Shown: piece after piece, positions 38,757 through 51,145 of the stretch
How the letters are laid out: every line of letters begins with the position of its first letter
Numbering within the stretch: the first letter of the stretch is position 1
Source of the DNA: Bin80 sp965220935
Lineage (GTDB): Bacteria; Bacteroidota; Rhodothermia; Rhodothermales; Bin80
NCBI GenBank assembly: GCA_965220935.1
Contig: OZ244857.1
Coordinates: 3,782,001-3,846,000 of the forward strand
Reading direction: 5' to 3'
Length of the DNA stretch: 64,000 bases
Notes under the pieces: model-generated
Seen by the model: only the letters and a program-made list of their open reading frames with translations
What the model was told of the DNA's origin: nothing
The model's database searches: none
Translations under genes and position numbers: made by a program

Positions 38757-40149
38757 GGGAATTATATACGTGAGTACCCAAAGAATGGAACCATTCTATT
38801 TTGGAGAGTATAACAGACACAATAGGATAGAGGAGAATCTATCCTATTGCTTACCATAACATCAACTGAACCTTGATATCATGCCTGTTAAAAAGGCTTT
38901 TAAATCTTCGGATTCAAACTGTTCCTATCGTGGAATAGAGTACCGCCTATTACCCGGCACGCAGTGGAAAGCCCATCTCTTGTCAGGGCTTTGCGGAGCA
39001 TGCAGGTTTGTATGGAATACGTTTCTTGACCAAATCAACAGGGACTATAAAGACGAACATAAGGATAATCCAGAATTGACCTGGCCGTCATTAAGTAGGA
39101 GATACACGTCTTTTCGCCCCACCATTTCTTGATTGAATCGGTATTCGTCCAACATTGTACGAAACACCTTAAAGCATCAGGCCGAGGCGTGGCAGGCTTT
39201 CTTCAAGGGATTACGTGACCATCCTACGTTCCATAATCGGTTTCAACACAATTCGTTTACGGCGACCAAAGGATTGTTTAAGCTCCGAGGGAATGATGTC
39301 CATATCCAGAAGATTGGCTGGATGAAGTTTCGTAGGAAAGGCGGTAATCCTTATCCAGACGGTGAGCCGATTGAAGTCACCGTGAAGAAAGACGGACGGT
39401 CCTGGAAGATGAGCGTAATTTACAAAGTCACACATCTACCAGAGACGGTGGACGATGGCAAAGAGATTGGCATTGACGTGAATACCTATAACATTTCTTA
39501 TTTCTCAACGGATGGTGAACAAGGTATGCTACCGATTCCTGATTTGACGGATAAAGAAATTAAGATTCGTCGGTGGCAAAGAAAGTTAGCCCGACAACAG
39601 AAAGGGTCTGGTAGATCCTTGCGGACAAAGAGAAGGATTGCCAAGTGGAAGCGAAAACAGAAGAACTGCAGAACGAATGCGGCACATCAACATAGCCGTA
39701 GATTGTCCAATAAGGCCTATACGTTGAAACGTGAAGACTTGAAGATCAAGACTATGTTCCAAGTCTGCTAAGGGCACGGTTGAGAACCCTGGAACCAATG
39801 TGAAGGCAAAAGCAGGGTTAAACCGCGTCATTCTCAACGCTGGATGGGGACGGTTTAATACCTATTGCGATTACAAGTTTGGCAACGTGATTCTTGTAGA
39901 TCCGAAGTATACCAGTCAACGCTGTAATCAGTGTGGTCATACAGATAAAGTCAATCGCAAGACGCAAAGCAAGTTTAAGTGTATGGCATGTGGCCATCAG
40001 ATATCAACGCATCTGCAAATGTATTACAGGCCTCCGGGATTGGGGCATCTGCACGTGGAGGAGCGTTCTCGTAGAGACTCCTATGAGCCGTGAAATGGAT
40101 ACGTAAAAGGTAGCCGTCAAATAGATGGGTACTCACGTATATAATTCCC
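38757..40149 (+). mobile_element. TnpB-only element with terminal inverted repeats, copy 2
   Basis: This 1393-bp element is almost identical to copy 1, with the same inverted ends, the subterminal 12-bp stem hairpin around 38820-38850, a single tnpB-like gene, and an 8-bp TTATTATT duplication. It inserted into a toxin gene, which gives a clean before/after reconstruction. No transposase gene is inside it, so it must be moved by an enzyme encoded elsewhere. Confidence 0.93.
38881..40093 (+). pseudogene. tnpB: tnpB-like gene, copy 2 (stop plus frameshifts)
   Basis: Starts MPVKKAFKSSDSNCSYRG. A TGA at 39130-39132 replaces the TGG (Trp) seen in copies 1 and 3, and an extra T near 39757 shifts the frame in KTMSKSAKG. 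The RuvC-I IGIDVNTYN, REDLKIK and the zinc-ribbon cysteines are otherwise kept. It shares with copy 1 the C-terminal shift that removes the RuvC-III Asp, which shows that the defect predates their divergence. The stops in copies 1 and 2 are at different places, so each decayed further after transposition. Confidence 0.88.
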
Positions 40150-40157
40150 TTATTATT

Positions 40158-40334
40158 CGTTCAGGTAGAACACATCTACAAAGAGCACAATTAGTCGCCC
40201 AAAACAACGCTAAGATATTTAGATTTATCAAAAAGAACTATCGCCCGTACATCGCAATTATTACTGACACTGGTGTGTACGGTCGCAGGCCAACAGACAG
40301 AAAATGGGGACAAAAATATCCCCAGAGTGGGTAA
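40158..40334 (+). pseudogene. PIN-like toxin, C-terminal part
   Basis: RSGRTHLQRAQLVAQNN, then IFRFIKKNYRPYIAIITDTG and YGRRPTDRKWG continue the toxin begun at 38502 after removal of TnpB element 2 and one TTATTATT copy. It ends at TAA 40332-40334. As it stands it has no start of its own. Confidence 0.85.
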
Positions 40335-40716
40335 TGCTTCTTATGAGTATTTATTTCTAGAGAACTAAATACTGTCCAAGTTGTGTGTTATGAACATCAA
40401 GAAACGTCATCCATTCAAGCCTTAATGCAAAACCTCCGCATTTTACCAAAAATATTGTTCTGGAGGACCTGTGACGCGTTTTATAAAATTGACGGGCAAA
40501 TGTCTCATTCTTCTTCTACAGATTTCCAATTATATTTTACGTGGCGCACTTGGATAGATACTAGACAAAAGAGAATCGGATTAGTTCGGTATCACTTTTC
40601 TCAGAATTTCTGGATTAATAGTTTAGATGGGAAACCTCATTCTGAACTCATATTCAATTGAGCACCATTTAGGGGTATTGAGCGTCAAAGATCAATTGCG
40701 GAAGGTAACTTGGAAT

Positions 40717-42088
40717 TTATTCCGCATTTTGGATCACCATGCTTTCAATTAGTTTCTGGGCGAAACTCTCAATGTTGGTAAACTTGGGCCCACCAGTTTT
40801 GGGTCGCACTACGAAACGTTCCTTTTTGATGGCATAGCCTATCTCAACAATCTCATCTGGTTTAGTGGAGTCAATATTCATCAAACGCTCAAAATTTTGA
40901 GAGCCTCGCGGCTGATCCTTAGCAATATACAGAGTCACCCAGCACTCTTTCTGGCTCATTTTATACGTTGCTTTACCAAATAAGAAAAGACGCCTAACAA
41001 AAGTATTGTTAATCGTACGAAAATGGACACTCATAAACCATGTACGTTTTCTAGATTCACCCACGCGAAGAGCAGAATATTTTTCAAATTCTAAATTACC
41101 ATAATCTTTGAAATACAACTTAGCGCCATAACAGTCAATCTCGTTAAAACTTTCAACGGAGCCTTGCAAATAGCTCTTCAGCAATTCCATGGCATTTTTC
41201 CACACTTCGTATTGATTTTCAACTTGGACACCGTATGTCTCTGAAAATTTGTTTTTCAAGTTTTCAATCCATTGAGAATGTGTATTCTGCTCTTCCGCCG
41301 CGGCCTCATATTCCTCAAGACTTTCACTTATACACTCTGAAATAAGTGATATAAATGCTGTCAGATCGCTAGATTGTGATTGCTCAAGTGCATCATAGTA
41401 TCTGATTCTATCCTCTTTTGCAATGATTGCAATTGGAAACCCATATCTCATTAAGATCAAATTCAGAAGTAGTCTGCCAACGCGTCCATCCCATCAATAA
41501 ATGGATGAATTGTGACAAACCATGTATGTGTGACTGACGCTACTATCAGTCCATTTAAACTTCCCAAGTCTGCAGATTCAGGATTACTAATTTTGGCTAA
41601 ATAGTCACCAAGTTCTGCCATCGCTACGGGTATTGATTCGGGATTTGTGGGTTTATAGTCTGACCCACTAATTTCAACTGGTTTTGAGCGGTATTTTCCA
41701 GCCTCTTCGGAAATTCCTTAAGTACGAGTTTATGAATTTGACGAATATCAACTTCCCTGATTGGTTGATCATTTTTAACAATCGTTTCTAAATAATCAAG
41801 AGCATCAGACAGATTGCGGGCTTCTGCTTGATCTTTTAGGGGAACACCAGTAATCGTTAGACCCTCCTCAACAACAGTTCTAGTTTCGCCAACTGCGAGT
41901 AAATTACCTTCAATAGCATTAGAGTGGTAGATATTTTTTATTCGAAAATATTTTCTAATACGATCTAATACTACAGGCGAAAGCCTCCCCTCCCTTCGCA
42001 TAGTTTTTACTCGGCCAGCAAGTTCCTTGAAATCAATCTCCCTTGATTGTTCATAGCAATAAGATGTGTTGGGTATCTCAGTGTGCAT
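40717..42088 (-). pseudogene. Fic-domain protein, two frameshifts
   Basis: Read from 42088 leftward, the protein starts MHTEIPNTSYCYEQSREIDF and carries IYHSNAIEGN, the S-x-x-x-E-G-N inhibitory helix found in class II Fic proteins, which transfer AMP or a related group to target hydroxyls. A one-base loss near 41707 shifts the frame after LVLKEFP. A second one near 41486 breaks the catalytic motif: the DNA reads HPFIDGMDA but one added base gives HPFIDGNGRVGRLLLNL. The rest (40717-41460) holds the Fic C-terminal helices and a further ~170-residue domain I do not recognise. With the catalytic motif split, the gene is probably dead. 40335-40716 contains no supported gene. Confidence 0.85.
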
Positions 42089-42438
42089 AGACTAATGACA
42101 AGATTATTTTATTCAAATGCAAAGATTCAAAATAGATTGATATACTATACGAACAGGCACCTCTTGGGAACAAAGCGAGAAGGTGATTAGATCAACCCTA
42201 TTTCAAGAGCGCTCAATTGTAAGTACCAGCGATTAACGGCGTTGAGGGCAGATAGAATATTAAGTGCTCCCTGAAAAGGTTTCAAGATATAACAAAATCC
42301 CTTCTGAACGATCAGCAGAGTCGCACAAAGAAGTGTCACAACACAGGGCAACAACACAACTGCTGTATCTAATGGTCAACACAGCAGATAGTTGAATAAT
42401 TCCCCCAGGATCCGAATGATCTAACAGATACGTAGAGG

Positions 42439-43362
42439 CTAACGGATTGGGATAGTGTCAGCACGCTGAAACTGATCTGCACCGCTCTTCTTTGAAGTTC
42501 CTGCTGAGCTACCCAAGCCAGCCATCGTCAAACGCTCAGCATCAATACCATTAGATGTGTAATGATCCATCAATGCACGCGCCCGGTCTTCAGATAACTC
42601 CTGAGGATTCCGCTCAAGTGGACTGGTCATACCTTCAATTCGAGCATTTAAGTTCAGACACTCGCTCAGTATCTCAACGTTATCAGAAAGAGTCATCATC
42701 GCATCATCTGAAATCACACTTGAGTTGCGATCAAAAAGCACAGAGTTCATCTCCGTAAGATCCGCACAGTAGGGGGGCTCAAATTGAACAACCGAGACAT
42801 CAAGCGTGCGTGAATCCTCTCCATGCTCATTAGTGAGTTCCAGAGATACTGTATAGTCGCCCGCAGACATAAATGTGTGTTGAGGTGTGGGTTCGGATGA
42901 CATTGATCCTTCACCAAAATTCCAAGAATAGGACATTGGTGCATCCCCTCGCACATTTGCACTAAACTCAACAGGTGTCTGTGTATCAATACTCGTAGGA
43001 TTCGTTAATATCGCAAGAACCTGTGCAGGGACAGGCGGATTCATGACCACCACACTAGTACTCTCAGAATAGCTGCCGCCACGGTTAGATGCCGTAACCA
43101 TGACAGTGTAGGAACCAGCCTCGCTAAAAGCATGCTCAACGGATGTACCGTCCATAGTTGTACCGTCCCCGAAATCCCAAGAGTAGTCTATTGGAGCACG
43201 AGCATCTTCATTTGCCATGGCAGAAAAATCGCCACTCTGATTGGTTTCAAGCGTTTCAGGTGCATCAACAAGTAAAGATTCTACTGCTCGAGGATTACAG
43301 CCAGTAAGGATGATTGCAAAGAGCCCTGCAAGAGCAACGAGGTAAGACCGTAAAGATGTCAT
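42439..43362 (-). CDS. Outer-membrane lipoprotein with two PKD domains and an OmpA-like domain
   Basis: The 307-residue protein has a lipoprotein signal (LAGLFAIILTGC, lipidated Cys 22). Two PKD domains follow (IDYSWDFGDGTTMDG...AGSYTVMVTASN, about 30-110; MSYSWNFGEGS...AGDYTVSLELTN, about 112-190). The C-terminal OmpA-like peptidoglycan-binding domain (195-300) contains VLFDRNSSVISDDAMMTL and LSEDRARALMDHYTSNGIDAERLTMAGLG. It probably anchors the outer membrane to the cell wall. The gene is intact and alone on the minus strand; 42089-42438 downstream has no gene I can see. Confidence 0.9.
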   Translation of the reverse strand: MTSLRSYLVALAGLFAIILTGCNPRAVESLLVDAPETLETNQSGDFSAMANEDARAPIDYSWDFGDGTTMDGTSVEHAFSEAGSYTVMVTASNRGGSYSESTSVVVMNPPVPAQVLAILTNPTSIDTQTPVEFSANVRGDAPMSYSWNFGEGSMSSEPTPQHTFMSAGDYTVSLELTNEHGEDSRTLDVSVVQFEPPYCADLTEMNSVLFDRNSSVISDDAMMTLSDNVEILSECLNLNARIEGMTSPLERNPQELSEDRARALMDHYTSNGIDAERLTMAGLGSSAGTSKKSGADQFQRADTIPIR

Positions 43363-43442
43363 AATCGTAGTATATAAAGTTGTGGAAATATGAAAGTTTA
43401 CCGAATATACGAAATTAACTTAAAACAATAACATAAATGATT

Positions 43443-43580
43443 TTAATAAAGTTGAGCCCGCTGATGCACGGCTTCAATGTCTTGAGTGACTCTGAATTGA
43501 AATACACCAAGGTCAACAGGAAGATAGTTCTCATCAGTGCCTCCAAAAACAGTGATAGAAGGCACCTGATAGAAATGCAC
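43443..43580 (-). CDS. Possible short gene or gene fragment
   Basis: A minus-strand frame from a GTG at 43580 gives 45 residues ending VFQFRVTQDIEAVHQRAQLY. Its composition looks protein-like, but there is no recognisable family or ribosome-binding site. It may be the 3' end of a lost gene. This is the only thing I see in 43363-43739. Confidence 0.3.
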   Translation of the reverse strand: MHFYQVPSITVFGGTDENYLPVDLGVFQFRVTQDIEAVHQRAQLY

Positions 43581-43739
43581 TAAGGTGGATCATGATGATA
43601 AGAATCGTTTTAGTGATCGTGCCAATGCAACCCACATGATTTATACAATGATATTGAGTATAATTCAACTTTATGGTGTATACTATCGTGTGGGAAGCCG
43701 TATTTGGAACAAAACAGTTTCATAGTGATTGAAGCGAAT

Positions 43740-44141
43740 ATGCGAGTGTCATTAATTTTATTGTTAGCCGTATTGACTGGTGCCTCCAGCTTCGTGTCCG
43801 TGAGACTTCGATATTTCAACACAGACTTTGATGCTGGTGTAGTCACGATTACCTGGGAGGCCGAAGCAGAGTCAAATGTCAAGACCTATGAGCTCTTTCG
43901 TAAGTCTGCTCAAAGTGATGTGTTTTTGCAGATAGCAGAAGTCTCTGTTCGCGGTGCAGATGTGCAGTACTCTGTGCGTGATGACAAACTCTATAAATCT
44001 GCAGCTGCGATAGTGGACTATCGCTTAGAAGTCGTCCTTGATAATGGAACGCGTCAGCAACTCGCAGAACGGAAAGTCAACTATACCCCTACTGCAATTC
44101 CACGAAGTTGGGGCAGTATTAAGGCGATGTTTCAGAATTAG
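43740..44141 (+). CDS. Small secreted Fn3-like protein
   Basis: From the ATG at 43740 the protein has 133 residues: a signal peptide (MRVSLILLLAVLTGASSF), then a single beta-sandwich-like domain (GVVTITWEAEAESNVKTYEL, YRLEVVLDNGTRQQL) that resembles one fibronectin-III or similar module, as in many Bacteroidota exported proteins. The upstream in-frame start at 43704 is less likely because it would add a polar stretch before the signal peptide. It ends 11 bases before pyrR and may share its transcript. The function is unknown. Confidence 0.7.
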   Translation: MRVSLILLLAVLTGASSFVSVRLRYFNTDFDAGVVTITWEAEAESNVKTYELFRKSAQSDVFLQIAEVSVRGADVQYSVRDDKLYKSAAAIVDYRLEVVLDNGTRQQLAERKVNYTPTAIPRSWGSIKAMFQN

Positions 44142-44152
44142 CGTGTCACCTG

Positions 44153-44626
44153 ATGCGCACATTAATTCTTGAACCACAACGAATTGAACGAATCATCGCT
44201 CGCCTCGCCTGTGAAGTGGATGAGCAAAACCAAGGCACTAAAGACTTAGTTCTCTTTGGCATCGTTCCAAAAGGAATTCATGTCGCTCAGGCCCTTGCCC
44301 ATCATGTCAGCGAGATTAACCAGCGCAACGTTCAGCCCATTCCCCTTGATCTTAATGATCTCAAGGAAAACAAAGAAAATGTGACAGATAAAGTGGTGCT
44401 GATCGTAGACGATGTCCTGTATACTGGACGAACTGCGCTTCGTGCTGTATTGGCCGTCTGCGAAATGGGATCCCCTGCAAGTATTCAACTCATGACCCTG
44501 ATTGATCGAGGCCATCGAGAATTTCCACTCTACCCCGATTATGTCGGACGAAAGATACAGACCAAATACCGAGAGCGCATAGAAGTGAACGCAGCCGAAG
44601 ATCTTTCAGTGTATCTCGCTGAATAG
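44153..44626 (+). CDS. pyrR: PyrR-type phosphoribosyltransferase
   Basis: The 157-residue protein matches PyrR, an uracil phosphoribosyltransferase homologue that in many bacteria also regulates pyrimidine genes by binding their leader RNA. The PRPP-binding loop VVLIVDDVLYTGRTALRA and the segments LVLFGIVPKGIHVA and LIDRGHREFPLYPDYVGR are characteristic. It is somewhat shorter than the usual ~180 residues but shows no break. No other pyrimidine genes are nearby. It is cytoplasmic. Confidence 0.88.
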   Translation: MRTLILEPQRIERIIARLACEVDEQNQGTKDLVLFGIVPKGIHVAQALAHHVSEINQRNVQPIPLDLNDLKENKENVTDKVVLIVDDVLYTGRTALRAVLAVCEMGSPASIQLMTLIDRGHREFPLYPDYVGRKIQTKYRERIEVNAAEDLSVYLAE

Positions 44627-44657
44627 TCAAAGGGATACTCCCAAATATAGGTGCTTG

Positions 44658-45437
44658 TCATGGCCCTAATCTCTCATCAGTAAGCCCATCAACGGAATCT
44701 GGAGTCGCATATAGTCGTAGTGTAGAACCTGCAGGAAGACGTACCTCTGGCGCTGGAGACTGCCTCTGGATTAAGGGATTGTCATTTTGTGGTATTGTAT
44801 CCAATAGCGTAGGCCATAACGACGATAACCTTAGGAGTGAATCAGCAATAATATAGCGCTGTCCTACGACATTGGGGACACTAACAAGACGGTCTAAATT
44901 GAGGCCCTGACCATAAAAGACAGTTACACTGTCTCCCCGAGGAACAACCTCACCAGCAGTCGGGACTATTCGTGTCACCATTCTAGGCACAGGACTCGGA
45001 ATGGTATCGGGTGCCTCTTGATGGACAACCAATCCAACAGACTCAAGAATCAATCGGGCGTTGCGCAGAGATTGCTCGGTCACATCTGGAATAGTAATAT
45101 CGGGTTCCGTTCCACGATAAATCGTCAAATAGACACGCCGCCCAGATTTGACGGACGCACGAGGGCGAGGGCTCTGAGATGCGATTAAGCCTTGTAGGCT
45201 TTCAGGTCCGATACGCGATGTCGTGTCGCCTAAAACAAGCGATGATACCTCAATCTCAGTCAGAGCATCGGCTAACGATTTGCTCCTTAGGTCCGGAACG
45301 GTAATGATCTCATTTTGACGAGTCATGCGGGGCATGACGATCTGGTCAATACTGTAATAGAGTCCAGATACAGTAGCAAATAACAGGAGCGCACCCCAAA
45401 TTAAATAAGGATTTTTTCGTAATGGACGAGGTTTCAC
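44658..45437 (-). CDS. Membrane-anchored PASTA-domain protein
   Basis: The 259-residue protein has a short cytoplasmic basic start (MKPRPLRKNP), one membrane helix (YLIWGALLLFATVSGLYY) and three extracytoplasmic PASTA repeats (ITVPDLRSKSLADALTEI; ITIPDVTEQSLRNARLIL; VSVPNVVGQRYIIADSLL), each with the usual G-E/L-V...Q-x-P-x-G/A motif (IVPTAGEVVPRGDSV, QRQSPAPEVRLPAGS). PASTA domains bind peptidoglycan or beta-lactams. No kinase or transpeptidase domain is attached, so this is a stand-alone PASTA protein as found in Bacteroidota. It faces away from the rRNA operon. Confidence 0.9.
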   Translation of the reverse strand: MKPRPLRKNPYLIWGALLLFATVSGLYYSIDQIVMPRMTRQNEIITVPDLRSKSLADALTEIEVSSLVLGDTTSRIGPESLQGLIASQSPRPRASVKSGRRVYLTIYRGTEPDITIPDVTEQSLRNARLILESVGLVVHQEAPDTIPSPVPRMVTRIVPTAGEVVPRGDSVTVFYGQGLNLDRLVSVPNVVGQRYIIADSLLRLSSLWPTLLDTIPQNDNPLIQRQSPAPEVRLPAGSTLRLYATPDSVDGLTDERLGP

Positions 45438-45636
45438 GAGGAATTAGGAAAAAAAATCAAAAAAAACGATATTCTTTGAAACAAATGATTCAAAAATACA
45501 TACAATCCTATCTTTGCCGCAATTTTGGGCAAGCTAATTATGCGATTTGGATAGAGAAGAATAGAAAGTTCTGGTTTTACGCATGGTATAGGTAATTGAT
45601 GCCATTAAGACCAAGTTTTTTACAAAAATATATCTG

Positions 45637-45670
45637 TTTGTGTAAAATCAAAAAAAAGTTCGTATATTAG
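45637..45670 (+). promoter_or_regulatory. Possible rRNA operon promoter (Bacteroidota-like)
   Basis: TTTG at 45637-45640 and TATATTAG at 45663-45670 with a 22-base spacer resemble the TTTG/TAnnTTTG promoter of Bacteroidota. It is followed by a GC-rich small hairpin and a TTCTTTGACA word that also occurs before 23S. Confidence 0.45.
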
Positions 45671-45711
45671 CCGTCCTGCAGTTTTTTGCGGGCGCAGTTC
45701 TTTGACAGATT

Positions 45712-45739
45712 GAGAGTATAGCGAGTCCTTTGTCGATTC
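45712..45739 (+). promoter_or_regulatory. 5' half of the pre-16S processing stem
   Basis: GAGAGTATAGCGAGTCC followed by TTTGTCGATTC is complementary, apart from a small bulge, to 47394-47419 downstream of 16S. Such long stems flanking 16S are cut by RNase III. Confidence 0.8.
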
Positions 45740-45837
45740 AGACAAGGAACCGATTTTTCTATTACGATAGATTAGTCAATCCAAATTAGTCAGGAAGAGT
45801 GTGCTAAAGAGCTCACATATAATTTTCAAAATCTCTA

Positions 45838-47366
<1,529 letters not shown>

Positions 47367-47393
47367 AAGAGAGCCTTGAGACAACAGTCTTCC

Positions 47394-47419
47394 GAATCGA
47401 CAGGACTCGCTATACTCTC
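47394..47419 (+). promoter_or_regulatory. 3' half of the pre-16S processing stem
   Basis: GAATCGAC then AGGACTCGCTATACTCTC pairs with 45712-45739 upstream of 16S, forming the expected long RNase III stem. Confidence 0.8.
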
Positions 47420-47453
47420 CTCTGGTTTTGCAAATGGACAAACCCGCACATCA

Positions 47454-47527
<74 letters not shown>

Positions 47528-47551
47528 CCCCGAAACGGTTCTTGTGTGCGA

Positions 47552-47624
47552 GGGGTTATAGCTCAGATGGTAGAGCATCGGTTTTGCATACCGGGGGTCG
47601 CCGGTTCGAATCCGGCTAACTCCA
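47552..47624 (+). tRNA. tRNA-Ala (TGC anticodon)
   Basis: Acceptor GGGGTTA pairs with TAACTCC through a G3-U70 wobble, the alanine identity element. The anticodon loop holds TGC and the T-loop is GGTTCGAATCC. It is the second tRNA of the rRNA spacer. Confidence 0.97.
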
Positions 47625-47789
47625 CTAGGATCACTCGTGATCCAAGTTCTTTGACATGATGATATTCGCCAATAATGAACAACGCGCAGAAATGATGAAA
47701 GTCATTTGGCTTTCATCCGAGCGTAAAACGAGCGCAGAGAACTCTCCCACCGGGAGTTCTCGCGAACCTGACTTGTGTAAAATCTCAAA

Positions 47790-50737
<2,948 letters not shown>

Positions 50738-50835
50738 TTGAGATTTTACAGAGGTCAATGCTCGTTTACGTCATTGCATGTTGGTCATTAGGCGAAATCG
50801 TCCTGTCAAATTATTGCTGCATCGCAGCGACAGGC

Positions 50836-50950
50836 TTCCTGGTGCTTATAGCGCGGGGGATACACCTCTTCCATTCCGAACAGAGTCGTTAAGTCCCGCA
50901 GCGCCGATGGTACTGCCTTTGTGGTGGGAGAGTAGGTCGGTGCCAGGAGA
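50836..50950 (+). rRNA. rrf: 5S ribosomal RNA
   Basis: TTCCTGGTGCTTATAGCG, CCATTCCGAACAGAG, GCAGCGCCGATGGTACTG and the closing GGTGCCAGGAG give the 5S arms; the ends pair. It lies about 100 bases after 23S, the last gene of the operon. Confidence 0.95.
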
Positions 50951-50958
50951 TTCATGTG

Positions 50959-51006
50959 CAACAGGGCCAGTTTCCGATTGGATCTGGCCACTGTTGTGTT
51001 CTTTTC
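50959..51006 (+). terminator. rRNA operon terminator
   Basis: CAACAGGGCCAG and CTGGCCACTGTTG form a 12-bp stem with one bulged base, followed by a T-rich run (TGTTCTTTTC). It lies directly after 5S. Confidence 0.8.
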
Positions 51007-51017
51007 ATTATGCCATA

Positions 51018-51098
51018 TTGCTTGGGGGTGTTTCCTTAGGGAGACTGAGATTAGACCCTTTGTACCTGACCCAGATAATACTGGCGTAGGGAAATGCA
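51018..51098 (+). promoter_or_regulatory. TPP riboswitch (THI element)
   Basis: The conserved core words of the thiamine pyrophosphate aptamer are present in order: GGGGTG, GACTGAGATTAGACCCTT, GTACCTGACCCAGATAATAC, GGCGTAGGGAA. It lies 48 bases before the TonB receptor start, so it probably shuts that gene off when TPP is abundant. A separate expression platform is not obvious; occlusion of the start region is likely. Confidence 0.93.
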
Positions 51099-51145
51099 GA
51101 CGAGAGTACAGTCAGCCGCCAAGTAGGTCATTAGATTGCGGTTAC

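Noticed and set aside
35482..40157. Classification of the TnpB elements as IS200/IS605
   Set aside because: No tnpA is present, and the terminal inverted repeats with 8-bp target duplications do not fit that family.
40383..40661. Plus-strand frame of 92 codons after the toxin fragment
   Set aside because: No recognisable motif, no ribosome-binding site, and it lies between decayed genes; I cannot support it as a gene.
50954..51145. N-terminal extension of the TonB receptor up to 50954
   Set aside because: This stretch is the rRNA terminator and TPP riboswitch; the signal peptide starts at 51146.
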